Positions 1 to 5,959 are shown, counted from the first letter of the stretch. The stretch: 10,375 bases of DNA from JANWLD01 sp035700225 (GCA_035700225.1 DASSOT010000001.1:1-10375); one strand, 5' to 3'. Numbers and translations are program-made. Notes: generated from the letters alone by a model not told the origin.

Positions 1-68
1 CCCAGGAACTGTTCGACTACGATAAGTCAGAGTACCTGCACATTTACGAAGCCGGCGAACGCGGGTAG
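1..68 (+). CDS. 3' end of an unidentified protein-coding gene (partial)
   Basis: An open frame from base 3 runs to TAG at 66-68 and encodes the last 21 residues of a protein, ending in HIYEAGERG. Codon use (GAA, CTG, GGC) resembles the other genes here, and the stop falls 18 nt before tRNA-Arg, as expected for a real gene end. The fragment is acidic and aromatic-rich (FDYDKSEYLHIY) with no motif I recognise, so I assign no function. The 5' part lies outside the window. Confidence 0.5.
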   Translation, partial: QELFDYDKSEYLHIYEAGERG

Positions 69-86
69 CTCATCATCCCGCTTCTT

Positions 87-161
87 GTTCCTGTAGTTCA
101 ACGGATAGAATAACTCCCTCCTAAGGAGTAGATAGAGGTTCGATTCCTCTCAGGAACACCA
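87..161 (+). tRNA. tRNA-Arg (anticodon CCU), CCA encoded
   Basis: A complete cloverleaf is visible: acceptor stem GTTCCTG/CAGGAAC, D-stem GTTC/GAAT, anticodon stem ACTCC/GGAGT with loop CTCCTAA (anticodon CCT, reads AGG), T-stem AGAGG/CCTCT with loop TTCGATT, discriminator A and a genomic CCA at 159-161. G18G19 and C56 are present, so the elbow is canonical. It lies 18 nt after the stop of the preceding gene and may be co-transcribed with it; I see no separate terminator after it. Confidence 0.96.
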
Positions 162-193
162 ATAAGATTATTGCGGGATACACGGGCAAAATG

Positions 194-223
194 TTTACGG
201 TGCAGGGTTCGCTAGAGTAAACT
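194..223 (+). promoter_or_regulatory. Putative promoter of the bPH/parvulin unit, leaderless type
   Basis: TAAACT at 218-223 fits TANNNT and is followed by only 6 nt (GTCTAT) before the ATG at 230, placing the expected transcription start at or beside the start codon. A TTTACG at 194-199 lies 18 bp upstream as a weak -35 candidate. No Shine-Dalgarno precedes the ATG. A slightly earlier TAGAGT (213-218) is an alternative -10. Confidence 0.45.
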
Positions 224-229
224 GTCTAT

Positions 230-781
230 ATGGCCGAAAAAGAAAAACATTTCCCCGACCAGATGGAAGATGAAGAATTGTTATTTGTTTTTCGCAAACA
301 CCCTATTGTCATGAGGAAGGGCTTGGTCCTGGGTCTGCTGGCGCTTCTGCTGGGAACCGTGCCTTCTCTGATAAAGCCGGAATACAGCTATCTTTTTGGC
401 GGACTGGCCGTGGGCTTGGCAATAGGACTGATATTGTTCGTCCCCTCATACATAAGCTGGTATTTCAGCGTTTACATTGTGACCGACCAAAGACTGCTTC
501 AGATATCTCAGAAAGGGCTTTGGACCAGAAGCGTCGTAGACATAGGTCTGAACCAGATACAGATGGTCAATTATGAAATATCCGGATTTAACCAGACCGT
601 CCTGGGATTTGGTACAATAATGATGCAGACTTTCGTTGGGGATTTGGTAATTCATGAGGTGCATCACCCGGAAAAGATCCAACAGAAAATACTGAAAATA
701 CTAAGAGATAACGGGATAGTTGCCAACGCGCCACCCCAGATAAAAGAACAAGACTTGCATGAAGCAGATGAAGAAGCATAA
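230..781 (+). CDS. Two-helix membrane protein with bacterial PH (bPH2-type) domain
   Basis: This 183-residue protein has an acidic N-terminal tail (1-20), two hydrophobic segments (about 28-48 and 54-79) and then a domain of about 80-158 whose pattern (SVYIVTDQRLL, QKGLWTRSVVDIGLNQIQ, GFGTIMMQT) matches bacterial pleckstrin-homology proteins of the YdbS/YdbT type. The VTDQRLL strand and the 'VVDIGLNQIQ' strand are family hallmarks. The C-terminal tail is charged. Known relatives are membrane proteins of uncertain role, often linked to envelope homeostasis, and no enzymatic activity is expected. The PH domain should face the cytoplasm. The last 23 bases overlap the next gene, so the two are probably co-transcribed. 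A TANNNT box 6 nt before the ATG suggests a leaderless transcript, and no Shine-Dalgarno supports another start. The family call is firm; the cellular role is unknown. Confidence 0.85.
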   Translation: MAEKEKHFPDQMEDEELLFVFRKHPIVMRKGLVLGLLALLLGTVPSLIKPEYSYLFGGLAVGLAIGLILFVPSYISWYFSVYIVTDQRLLQISQKGLWTRSVVDIGLNQIQMVNYEISGFNQTVLGFGTIMMQTFVGDLVIHEVHHPEKIQQKILKILRDNGIVANAPPQIKEQDLHEADEEA

Positions 782-1814
782 AAAGATAATAAACAAACTG
801 AATATCCGGCGAAAAAAGACTGAAAAACCGCTGGATAAACGTATTACGAACGACAACCTTGCCGACCATCGGGAAGAAGTGCTCGATAGCGCCCGAAAAT
901 ACATATACCCCCTACGACAGCCGAAACATCGGCTGGTAAAGATATCTGCGGCTATTTTCACAGCCGCGGTCATAGGGTTCTTCTCATATTGCGCGCTTGC
1001 ACTTTACAAAGCTAAGTCTGATTCGGGCTTTTTATATCAGGTGACCAAAGTAGTTCCATTCCCGATAGCGCGCATCGGTTCGGATTTTGTTTCTTACGAG
1101 AGCTACCTTTTCGAAGTGAACCACTACGAGCATTATTACAAGACCCAGCAAAACGTGGACTTTAACAGCGATTCCGGCAAGCGCCAGCTGGCAGAGTTCA
1201 AAAAACGGGCGCTGGAAAAGGTAATCAACGACGCCTACGTCAAAGAAATCGCCAGGGAAAAAGGTATTAACGTTTCGTCCAAAGAAGTTGACGAACGTAT
1301 AGACATGATCAGGAGCCAGAACAGAATAGGTAGTTCGGATAAAGAGTTCAGGGATGTCCTGAGAGAATTTTGGGACTGGTCAGTAAATGATTTCAGGCGC
1401 AGTCTGAAGCAACAGATACTTAATGAAAAAGTTGTTTCGGCGCTGGATACCGAGGCCAGGGACAAAGCCCAGAATACGCTGAGCGAAATCAACAGCGGCA
1501 AAGATTTTGCCAAGGTGGCGAAAGCCGAGTCAGAAGATCCCTCGACCAAAAGTAACGGCGGGGAATTCGGGTTTGAAATTGACAAGAATAACAGGGATAT
1601 ATCACCCGCTACTATAGACGCTCTTTTCAGACTTCAGCCGGGACAGGTTTCAGGGATAATCAATGTCGGCTATGGTCTTGAGATTGTCAAGGTCCTGGAG
1701 AAGAAAGGCGACAAGGTCAAAGCCGCGCATATAATCTTTAACTTCCGCGACATAAATCAGTACCTCGGCCCGATAAAAGACCAGCGCAAGGCTCGCACTT
1801 ACGTAAACTTTTAG
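759..1814 (+). CDS. Membrane-anchored SurA/PrsA-like protein with parvulin-type rotamase domain
   Basis: This 351-residue protein has a very basic cytoplasmic N-terminus (1-60), one transmembrane helix (about 62-84) with no lipobox, and an extracellular helical SurA-N-like region (about 105-225). A parvulin-like domain follows from about 230. Family signatures are INSGKDFAKVAKAESEDP (244-261), NGGEFGF (266-272) and RLQPGQVSGIINVGYGLEIVKV (291-312). Parvulins catalyse prolyl cis-trans isomerisation and SurA/PrsA proteins chaperone secreted proteins. Two oddities stand out. The HIIF strand that normally opens the domain is instead at 324-327, after the last strand. The second conserved His (normally GYHII) is Glu308, so isomerase activity is doubtful and a chaperone role is plausible. 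The start overlaps the bPH gene by 23 bases; ATG at 768 is an equally possible start and neither has a Shine-Dalgarno. The stop overlaps that of the convergent pabB. Confidence 0.82.
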   Translation: MKQMKKHKKIINKLNIRRKKTEKPLDKRITNDNLADHREEVLDSARKYIYPLRQPKHRLVKISAAIFTAAVIGFFSYCALALYKAKSDSGFLYQVTKVVPFPIARIGSDFVSYESYLFEVNHYEHYYKTQQNVDFNSDSGKRQLAEFKKRALEKVINDAYVKEIAREKGINVSSKEVDERIDMIRSQNRIGSSDKEFRDVLREFWDWSVNDFRRSLKQQILNEKVVSALDTEARDKAQNTLSEINSGKDFAKVAKAESEDPSTKSNGGEFGFEIDKNNRDISPATIDALFRLQPGQVSGIINVGYGLEIVKVLEKKGDKVKAAHIIFNFRDINQYLGPIKDQRKARTYVNF

Positions 1815-3043
1815 CCTTTCCAGGTAATCTTGGCTTTGTCCAGGTTTTCCTGGTACTCGTTTTCTTCGAGAGAATCATACACTATGCCGCTACCAACAGA
1901 CATCGATAACTGCCGGCCACGTTTGATTAGAGTCCTGATGAGTATACTCGAATCCAGCCCTTCATTGTCTAGCGCGAACAAATTACCACAATAAAAACCT
2001 CGTCCGGATAGTTCGAGCTCGTTGATTATCTCCATGGCTTTTTTCTTAGGACAGCCGGTTATTGAACCGCCGGGAAACATCGATATCAGCGCGGAAAATG
2101 GCGCGATATCAGGTTTCAGCTTTCCTATTATCCTTGAGTAAGTATGCATAACGTTCGAAAGCTTCTCGATTTTCTTATTTTCGGACACTTCAACGGTCCC
2201 TGGCGCGCAGACCTTGCCCAAATCATTCCGCAGAAGATCGGTTATCATATTCAGTTCGGCTTTTTCTTTTTCGTCACTTAGTAGTTCCGCTTCGTTTTTT
2301 TCGTCTTCTTCCTGGTTTTTACCCCTGGGTCTTGTACCCTTTATCGGGGCGGTTTCTATGGCAGAACCTTCGACTCTTATAAACCTTTCGGGCGATAGGC
2401 TGAGTATTTCAAATCCCTCACATTCCAGATACGCTTTCATTTTGGCTTGGTTACCGGACAAGCCGGCGAATAAAAGCCTGGAGTTTCCATCGTATTCGGC
2501 CTTCATCTCCTGAGTCAGGTTTATCTGGTATATATAACCCTCGTAAATATATTCCCTAATCTTTTCGTAGGCGAGGGTGTATGCTCCTCGATTCCATATA
2601 GGCATGAACGATGGTTTTACACCACCGGATATCTTATCAGTATCAGTAATCATAATTTCTGATATCTCAGTCAAAAAACTTTTGTGTGTATAGCAGGCAA
2701 AAACCTTGCCGCGCCTCTTTTCCAGGTAATTGTCGTAGGCGAATAGTACCGCGCCCGGTAGGTCTTCCGTTCTCTTGGCGTTTTTTATACCATACAATTC
2801 ATAACCAAGTTCGTAGCTGATAGCGCCGACAACCAGATTTCCTTTCTCGCGGTGCGTTTCTATGAATCTTTGTAGTCCATCGTCTATATTCTTACCGGCG
2901 GGCAGGGAATAGCTGTCACAGGGGTTCCAGGCGAGCCTTTCCTTCCATCCGCCGCCGGTAAGCAGACAAACATTTCGGACATCTCCTAAATTTTTGAGCA
3001 TTTTTAGAAAATCAGGGCTATTGTCTAACAGATGTTCTTTCAT
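1811..3043 (-). CDS. pabB: Aminodeoxychorismate synthase component I
   Basis: The 410-residue protein is a chorismate-binding enzyme that, with the PabA amidotransferase, aminates chorismate to 4-amino-4-deoxychorismate on the way to p-aminobenzoate and folate. The discriminating motif is APIKGTRPRG (232-241): PabB has Lys where anthranilate synthase TrpE has Ala (PIAGT). Other family marks are SLSPERF (215-221), ITDLLRNDLGKV (267-278), GGSITGCPK (325-333), an RGFYCG-type strand (348-353), and the C-terminal GSGIVYDS and ENLDKAK. The length is close to the usual 450. The N-terminal region (about 1-140) is the less conserved substructure. The start codon overlaps the pabA stop as ATGA, so the two are translationally coupled. 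No aminodeoxychorismate lyase (pabC) or other folate gene lies in the window. The 3' end overlaps the convergent parvulin gene by 4 bases. Confidence 0.93.
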   Translation of the reverse strand: MKEHLLDNSPDFLKMLKNLGDVRNVCLLTGGGWKERLAWNPCDSYSLPAGKNIDDGLQRFIETHREKGNLVVGAISYELGYELYGIKNAKRTEDLPGAVLFAYDNYLEKRRGKVFACYTHKSFLTEISEIMITDTDKISGGVKPSFMPIWNRGAYTLAYEKIREYIYEGYIYQINLTQEMKAEYDGNSRLLFAGLSGNQAKMKAYLECEGFEILSLSPERFIRVEGSAIETAPIKGTRPRGKNQEEDEKNEAELLSDEKEKAELNMITDLLRNDLGKVCAPGTVEVSENKKIEKLSNVMHTYSRIIGKLKPDIAPFSALISMFPGGSITGCPKKKAMEIINELELSGRGFYCGNLFALDNEGLDSSILIRTLIKRGRQLSMSVGSGIVYDSLEENEYQENLDKAKITWKG

Positions 3044-3594
3044 CGCAGAAAATTTTTCATTATTAATTCGCCTTTTGGGGTAAGAAATGATTCAGGATGA
3101 AACTGCACCCCGAAAACCGGATAATCATTGTGCTCAATCGCCATTATCGTACCGTCATCTGCCTGCGCGGTTACCTTAAGCGGGCTTTTTACCCGGTCTA
3201 TTGCCAGTGAGTGGTACCTGGCTACTTCCAGGGGCGAAGATACACCCTTGAATATGCCCGAGCCGTCATGAGTTACTTTTGAGGTCTTACCGTGCATTAT
3301 CTTTCGGGCGTGTTCTATCTTGGCGCCGAACATAACCCCAATGCATTGGTGGCCCAAGCAAACACCCAAAATGGGCACGGTCTTATGGAACCGACTTATT
3401 ATATCTTTAGAAATCCCCGCATCTTCCGGTGTCCCTGGGCCCGGAGAAATGACAATTCTGGACGGCTTTCTTTTGGCGATATCTTCGATATTGACGCGGT
3501 CATTAGTGATAACCTGGCAGGCCTGCCCCTGCGATTCTATCTGCTGGACAAGATTGTAGGTAAAGGAGTCATAATTGTCGATGACTAAAATCAC
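3040..3594 (-). CDS. pabA: Glutamine amidotransferase subunit of aminodeoxychorismate synthase
   Basis: The 184-residue class I glutamine amidotransferase supplies ammonia from glutamine to the adjacent PabB. It has the opening strand VIDNYDSFTYNL (4-15), the oxyanion/PGPGTP motif (51-56), the nucleophile elbow GVCLGHQ with Cys79, and the catalytic FHPESF with His166 and Glu168. The family cannot be split into PabA and TrpG by sequence alone; its ATGA overlap with a PIKGT-type PabB decides for PabA. In some bacteria one such subunit serves both enzymes. The start is GTG at 3592-3594; an in-frame TATAAT ends 7 nt before it, and there is no Shine-Dalgarno, so the mRNA may start at the GTG itself. 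The length is typical (about 187). Confidence 0.93.
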   Translation of the reverse strand: MILVIDNYDSFTYNLVQQIESQGQACQVITNDRVNIEDIAKRKPSRIVISPGPGTPEDAGISKDIISRFHKTVPILGVCLGHQCIGVMFGAKIEHARKIMHGKTSKVTHDGSGIFKGVSSPLEVARYHSLAIDRVKSPLKVTAQADDGTIMAIEHNDYPVFGVQFHPESFLTPKGELIMKNFLR

Positions 3595-3601
3595 AGCAGT
3601 A

Positions 3602-3607
3602 ATTATA
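3602..3607 (-). promoter_or_regulatory. Promoter -10 of pabAB, leaderless type
   Basis: A perfect TATAAT on the minus strand is followed by TACTGCT (7 nt) and then the GTG of pabA. The same arrangement, TATAAT-TACCGCT-ATG, precedes the MFS gene. The upstream region is very AT-rich with no good TTGACA; TAAATC (3630..3625) sits at 17-bp spacing. This box implies pabAB can be transcribed independently of the two genes upstream. Confidence 0.6.
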
Positions 3608-3617
3608 CTTTATATTT

Positions 3618-3692
3618 CTTTTATGATTTATTTATTAGAAAAAATGTACAAAAACGCTTATGAAAAAAAATATTTATAACTTTTATGATTTA
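3618..3692 (-). repeat. 13-bp direct repeat flanking the region upstream of pabA
   Basis: CTTTTATGATTTA occurs at 3618-3630 and again at 3680-3692, 62 bp apart. The second copy includes the stop codon of the small membrane protein; the first lies where the pabA -35 would be. The stretch between is AT-rich (long A/T runs) with no hairpin strong enough to call a terminator. It may be a small duplication or a regulator site; nothing else marks its function. Confidence 0.5.
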
Positions 3693-3922
3693 GAAAGGAG
3701 TTTTTTAATTCGTTTCTTCTTAAAGTGCCGGCGGGCCGCTTCAAACCCTCCGGCTTGTGCAGTATTGATAGCCGCCCAGGTGTTGAGTGCGACTGCGCCA
3801 GCGGGAACTGCTAACCCGACGCCGAAAAGGGCAACCGCTCCTACGGCATTCAGATTTCTAAGAAATCTGCTGGCGCGCTCAGCGGTAGTTTCATTATTCT
3901 TCGGTGTTTTCTCGCCGGCCAT
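3683..3922 (-). CDS. Small single-helix membrane protein, unknown function
   Basis: A 79-residue protein with a polar, charged N-terminus (MAGEKTPKNNETTAERASRF), one hydrophobic segment rich in Gly, Ala and Val (about 25-50), and a strongly basic C-terminus (RRHFKKKRIKKLL). The positive-inside rule suggests an N-out/C-in helix. I recognise no family. It lies between the MFS gene (20-nt gap) and pabA (88-nt gap) on the same strand, and has a TAAAAT box 6 nt before its ATG. I prefer it over the overlapping plus-strand frame because of the helix, the basic tail, the promoter box and its fit into the minus-strand gene run. It could be a small partner of the MFS protein, but nothing in the sequence shows this. 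Confidence 0.65.
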   Translation of the reverse strand: MAGEKTPKNNETTAERASRFLRNLNAVGAVALFGVGLAVPAGAVALNTWAAINTAQAGGFEAARRHFKKKRIKKLLSKS

Positions 3923-3928
3923 GCTTCT

Positions 3929-3934
3929 ATTTTA
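3929..3934 (-). promoter_or_regulatory. Putative -10 box of the small membrane protein gene
   Basis: TAAAAT on the minus strand is separated by 6 nt (AGAAGC) from the ATG at 3922. It fits the TANNNT plus short-gap pattern seen before other genes here. It lies in the 20-nt gap after the MFS stop, so any -35 would be inside the MFS coding end. Confidence 0.4.
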
Positions 3935-3942
3935 CCGTGTCT

Positions 3943-5295
3943 TCAAGGCTGGGCTTTGGCTTGGTTGCGGATTCCCACGAACGATATCACTCCGCCCAAG
4001 GCCAGTAGAGCTGACATGTATACCGCTCCTTTATGAAAACCGTTGAGGCTTACCTCCGCGCCTATCACGAATCCCAGAGTGGCTATGGTGACGAGTCCGG
4101 CAACACGGGCCATGGCATTGTTTATGGCTGATGCTATACCGGAGCGTTTTCTATCAACCGCGCTCAAAACAGCCGTGGTAAGCGGCGCTACGGTCACAGA
4201 CAGGCCTATCCCGAATACTACTATGGAAGGGAACAGTTGCGACCAGAAGTTTATATTCTGTTCGGTTCGTACAAGCCACAATATGCCGCAGGCCGAGATT
4301 ATAGGGCCCAGGGTCATGAACATCCTGGGGCCATGCTTGTCAGCCAAACTCCCGAAACGGGGCGATAGCAAGAACATTATTATGGTTACTGGAAGAAGCG
4401 TCAGTCCCGCCTGAAAAGCGGAATACCCGCCGACTTGTTGGACAAAAACCGCCAACAGAAAGGTAACAAGCGAAAGACTGCCATAAATAGCCACTGTAGC
4501 CAGGTTTCCGTACAAAAAATTACGGGCCTTGAACAAGTCCAGCGGCAACATCGGATAGGTCGTGCGGCTTTCGTATATAAGGAAACCTGCGAAAGCGGCC
4601 AAACCGCCGATTAGAGGTATGAAAATAAGCGGGTTGCTCCAGCCGTAATTAGGTTGTTCGATTAAGGCATAAACAGGTCCTCCCAGACCGAGAGCACCGA
4701 GCCCCGCGCCTATAAAATCCACTTTTGCTTTGCCAATTTTTTCTTTCAGGTCCAACGAGCGTAGCAACCACAGAGTGACTGCTATGGGGAGTACATTTAT
4801 TGCAAATATCAGCCGCCAGGAACCGATGTCTACAAGAAAACCGCCCAGCAGGGGACCGATTATGAAAGCAATTCCTGTCCATGCGGTCCATGTACCGATG
4901 GCTTTTCCTTGCTTACCTCCGGGGAACACGGACATTATCAGAGCCAGAGAACTGGGGACCAAAAGCGCTCCGGCTATGCCTTGTAGAGCTCTGTCAACTA
5001 TCAGAAAATTCCCGCTTGGCGCGAATGCACAAAGCAGGGAAGTGATACCAAACCCCCATAAGCCTACAGCCAAAACTTTCTTTCTACCGAAAAGATCTGA
5101 TAAAGAGCCGGCTATGAGCATCAGTGAACCCAGCGTAACCAGATAAGCGTCCACTACCCACTGCTTCAGTGTTAGCCCCCCGCCGAGTTCATCGGATATT
5201 GCGGGTAAGGCTACGTTTATGACTGAACCGTCTAAAAACGCAATGAAAGACGCCAGCACAGCTATCCAAAGCACCAACTTCTGAGTATTAGCCAT
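3943..5295 (-). CDS. MFS multidrug efflux transporter, DHA2 (EmrB/QacA) family
   Basis: The 450-residue polytopic membrane protein is of the DHA2 drug:H+ antiporter family, which usually has 14 helices. Visible motifs are motif D1 LDGSVINVALPAI (21-33), motif A GSLSDLFGRKKV (63-74) in the loop after helix 2, the antiporter motif C GIAFIIGPLLGGFL (141-154), and the late helix motif ASAINNAMARVAG (388-400). Hydrophobic stretches cover almost the whole length, with a charged loop at about 180-192. The protein should sit in the cytoplasmic membrane and export small hydrophobic compounds using the proton gradient; the substrate cannot be read from the sequence. It is first in the minus-strand run leading to pabAB. 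A TATAAT box ends 7 nt before the ATG and there is no Shine-Dalgarno. No regulator gene is adjacent. Confidence 0.92.
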   Translation of the reverse strand: MANTQKLVLWIAVLASFIAFLDGSVINVALPAISDELGGGLTLKQWVVDAYLVTLGSLMLIAGSLSDLFGRKKVLAVGLWGFGITSLLCAFAPSGNFLIVDRALQGIAGALLVPSSLALIMSVFPGGKQGKAIGTWTAWTGIAFIIGPLLGGFLVDIGSWRLIFAINVLPIAVTLWLLRSLDLKEKIGKAKVDFIGAGLGALGLGGPVYALIEQPNYGWSNPLIFIPLIGGLAAFAGFLIYESRTTYPMLPLDLFKARNFLYGNLATVAIYGSLSLVTFLLAVFVQQVGGYSAFQAGLTLLPVTIIMFLLSPRFGSLADKHGPRMFMTLGPIISACGILWLVRTEQNINFWSQLFPSIVVFGIGLSVTVAPLTTAVLSAVDRKRSGIASAINNAMARVAGLVTIATLGFVIGAEVSLNGFHKGAVYMSALLALGGVISFVGIRNQAKAQP

Positions 5296-5302
5296 AGCGG
5301 TA

Positions 5303-5342
5303 ATTATACAGCCGGCGTTGAAATTATCGTAAAATCCGCCGG
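5303..5342 (-). promoter_or_regulatory. Promoter of the MFS gene with a possible operator
   Basis: TATAAT at 5308..5303 is followed by TACCGCT and the ATG at 5295. TTTACG (5333..5328) is a weak -35 candidate at 19-bp spacing. An inverted repeat CCGGCG (5312-5317) / CGCCGG (5337-5342), separated by 19 bp, surrounds this -35 area and could be a repressor site, as is common for efflux genes. The -10 call is good; the operator is a guess from symmetry. Confidence 0.55.
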
Positions 5343-5350
5343 TATTTATG

Positions 5351-5369
5351 TAGACGCAAGCGACGCGTC
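5351..5369. repeat. REP-like short palindromic repeat, copy 1
   Basis: TAGACGCAAGCGACGCGTC contains GACGC/GCGTC inverted arms around a 7-nt centre. A related element, sharing TAG..C..AGCGA-n-GCGTC, occurs at 8773-8794. The two 11-mers AGCGACGCGTC and AGCGAAGCGTC differ by one base. Both lie in intergenic DNA near tRNA genes, which fits a dispersed REP-like repeat. Confidence 0.4.
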
Positions 5370-5406
5370 CCCCGCATCAGTGTACAAAGTTCTAGCCGTA
5401 GCCATG

Positions 5407-5429
5407 AAAAAAGGCTACCGAAGGTAGCC
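5407..5429 (-). terminator. Intrinsic terminator of tRNA-Asp
   Basis: Read on the minus strand, GGCTACC-TTC-GGTAGCC forms a 7-bp GC-rich hairpin followed by six T residues. It starts 8 nt past the CCA end of tRNA-Asp, the expected place for its terminator. Confidence 0.88.
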
Positions 5430-5437
5430 GTTCTTCA

Positions 5438-5516
5438 TGGCGGGCCCGACCGGATTTGAACCGGCGATCTCCTCCGTGACAGGGAGGCGTGTTAGGCCAA
5501 ACTACACCACGAGCCC
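5438..5516 (-). tRNA. tRNA-Asp (anticodon GUC), CCA encoded
   Basis: The minus strand gives a full cloverleaf: acceptor GGGCTCG/CGGGCCC (with one G-T pair), D-stem GTGT/ACAC, anticodon stem CCTCC/GGAGG with loop CTGTCAC (anticodon GTC), T-stem GCCGG/CCGGT with loop TTCAAAT, discriminator G73 (the expected Asp identity base) and CCA. A terminator follows directly. Its G1 can also end a 9-bp pairing with upstream sequence at 5691..5683, so leader and tRNA could compete for pairing. Confidence 0.96.
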
Positions 5517-5725
5517 TTGTTTGGCCACCGCGCCTTATTGGCCTGCTTCTGACAGAGTCAGAACTCCGCCAATACTCTTGGCACTTAGCTTGATTTTTCC
5601 TTCCGTTTCTCGTTCACCGTACCAATGTACGGCTCACTGCAATACTCATGAAGAAATCAACCTATGCGCTCAAGCGCGAAGCCCAAACAAGCGATGGCTA
5701 TCTCATTTCAGACTTAGAAATGACA
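5517..5725 (-). ncRNA. Candidate structured RNA or long tRNA-Asp leader
   Basis: This 281-nt gap between tRNA-Asp and tRNA-Thr has no credible ORF, but minus-strand RNA from the promoter-like boxes at 5760..5732 would fold well. Helices seen by eye are: a closing pair of 5691..5683 with 5524..5516 (9 bp); a small GCGC/GCGC hairpin at 5677..5666; 5660..5654 with 5596..5590 (7 bp) extended by GAAG/CTTC, enclosing a 6-bp CCGTAC-ATTG-GTACGG hairpin (5632..5617); and TATTGGC/GCCAATA (5574..5568 with 5542..5536) enclosing TTCTGAC-TCT-GTCAGAA (5563..5547). This is a closed multibranch layout. I found no RNase P, SRP or tmRNA signature motif. It is either an independent RNA or a processed leader of tRNA-Asp. 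Confidence 0.35.
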
Positions 5726-5731
5726 GATTGA

Positions 5732-5760
5732 AATATAGCAGTTTCAGGTGTTAAAAGCAA
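5732..5760 (-). promoter_or_regulatory. Sigma70-like promoter reading toward tRNA-Asp
   Basis: On the minus strand TTGCTT (5760..5755), a 17-bp spacer and TATATT (5737..5732) give a near-consensus promoter with a predicted start near 5725. This is about 210 nt upstream of tRNA-Asp, whose immediate upstream sequence holds no -10 box, so this is the best candidate promoter for the tRNA and the structured region before it. Confidence 0.55.
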
Positions 5761-5781
5761 CAAATTGGCAAGTATATTTGC

Positions 5782-5787
5782 TAGAAT
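5782..5787 (+). promoter_or_regulatory. Putative -10 box for the tRNA-Thr/tRNA-Gly pair
   Basis: TAGAAT lies 10 nt before tRNA-Thr, a suitable distance for a short processed leader. No good -35 is present at 16-18 bp; TTGGCA at 5765-5770 is too close. Confidence 0.4.
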
Positions 5788-5797
5788 GTAGTTTGTC

Positions 5798-5874
5798 GCC
5801 ATTTTAGCTCAGCTGGCTAGAGCGCCACTTTCGTAAAGTGGAGGTCCGGGGTTCGAGTCCCCGAAATGGCTCCA
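5798..5874 (+). tRNA. tRNA-Thr (anticodon CGU), CCA encoded
   Basis: Cloverleaf with acceptor GCCATTT/AAATGGC, D-stem GCTC/GAGC, anticodon stem CCACT/AGTGG with loop TTCGTAA (anticodon CGT, reads ACG), T-stem CGGGG/CCCCG with loop TTCGAGT, discriminator T and CCA. G18G19 and C56 are canonical. tRNA-Gly follows after 3 nt, so the two are surely one transcript. Confidence 0.97.
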
Positions 5875-5877
5875 TCT

Positions 5878-5951
5878 GCGAGATTCGTATAATGATAGTA
5901 CGCTTGCTTCCCAAGCAAGAAGCACGAGTTTGATTCTCGTATCTCGCACCA
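5878..5951 (+). tRNA. tRNA-Gly (anticodon CCC) with unusual elbow bases
   Basis: Cloverleaf with acceptor GCGAGAT/ATCTCGC, D-stem GTAT/GTAC (one T-G pair), anticodon stem CTTGC/GCAAG with loop TTCCCAA (anticodon CCC, reads GGG), T-stem ACGAG/CTCGT, discriminator A and CCA; 74 nt in all. The D-loop is AATGATA and the T-loop TTTGATT, so the near-invariant G19 and C56 are A and U. The changes are complementary (A19-U56), so the tertiary contact may be kept. All other tRNAs in the window have G19/C56. It lies 3 nt after tRNA-Thr. Confidence 0.95.
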
Positions 5952-5959
5952 AGTTACTT

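Noticed and set aside
3660..4046. Plus-strand ORF of 128 codons opposite the small membrane protein
   Set aside because: It overlaps the small protein and the MFS end, has a composition typical of antisense reading, and no promoter or family match. The minus-strand genes explain the region better.
5437..5754. Plus-strand ORF of 105 codons opening with AGPTGFEPA
   Set aside because: Its start is the antisense of tRNA-Asp; this translation is a well-known false ORF over tRNA genes.
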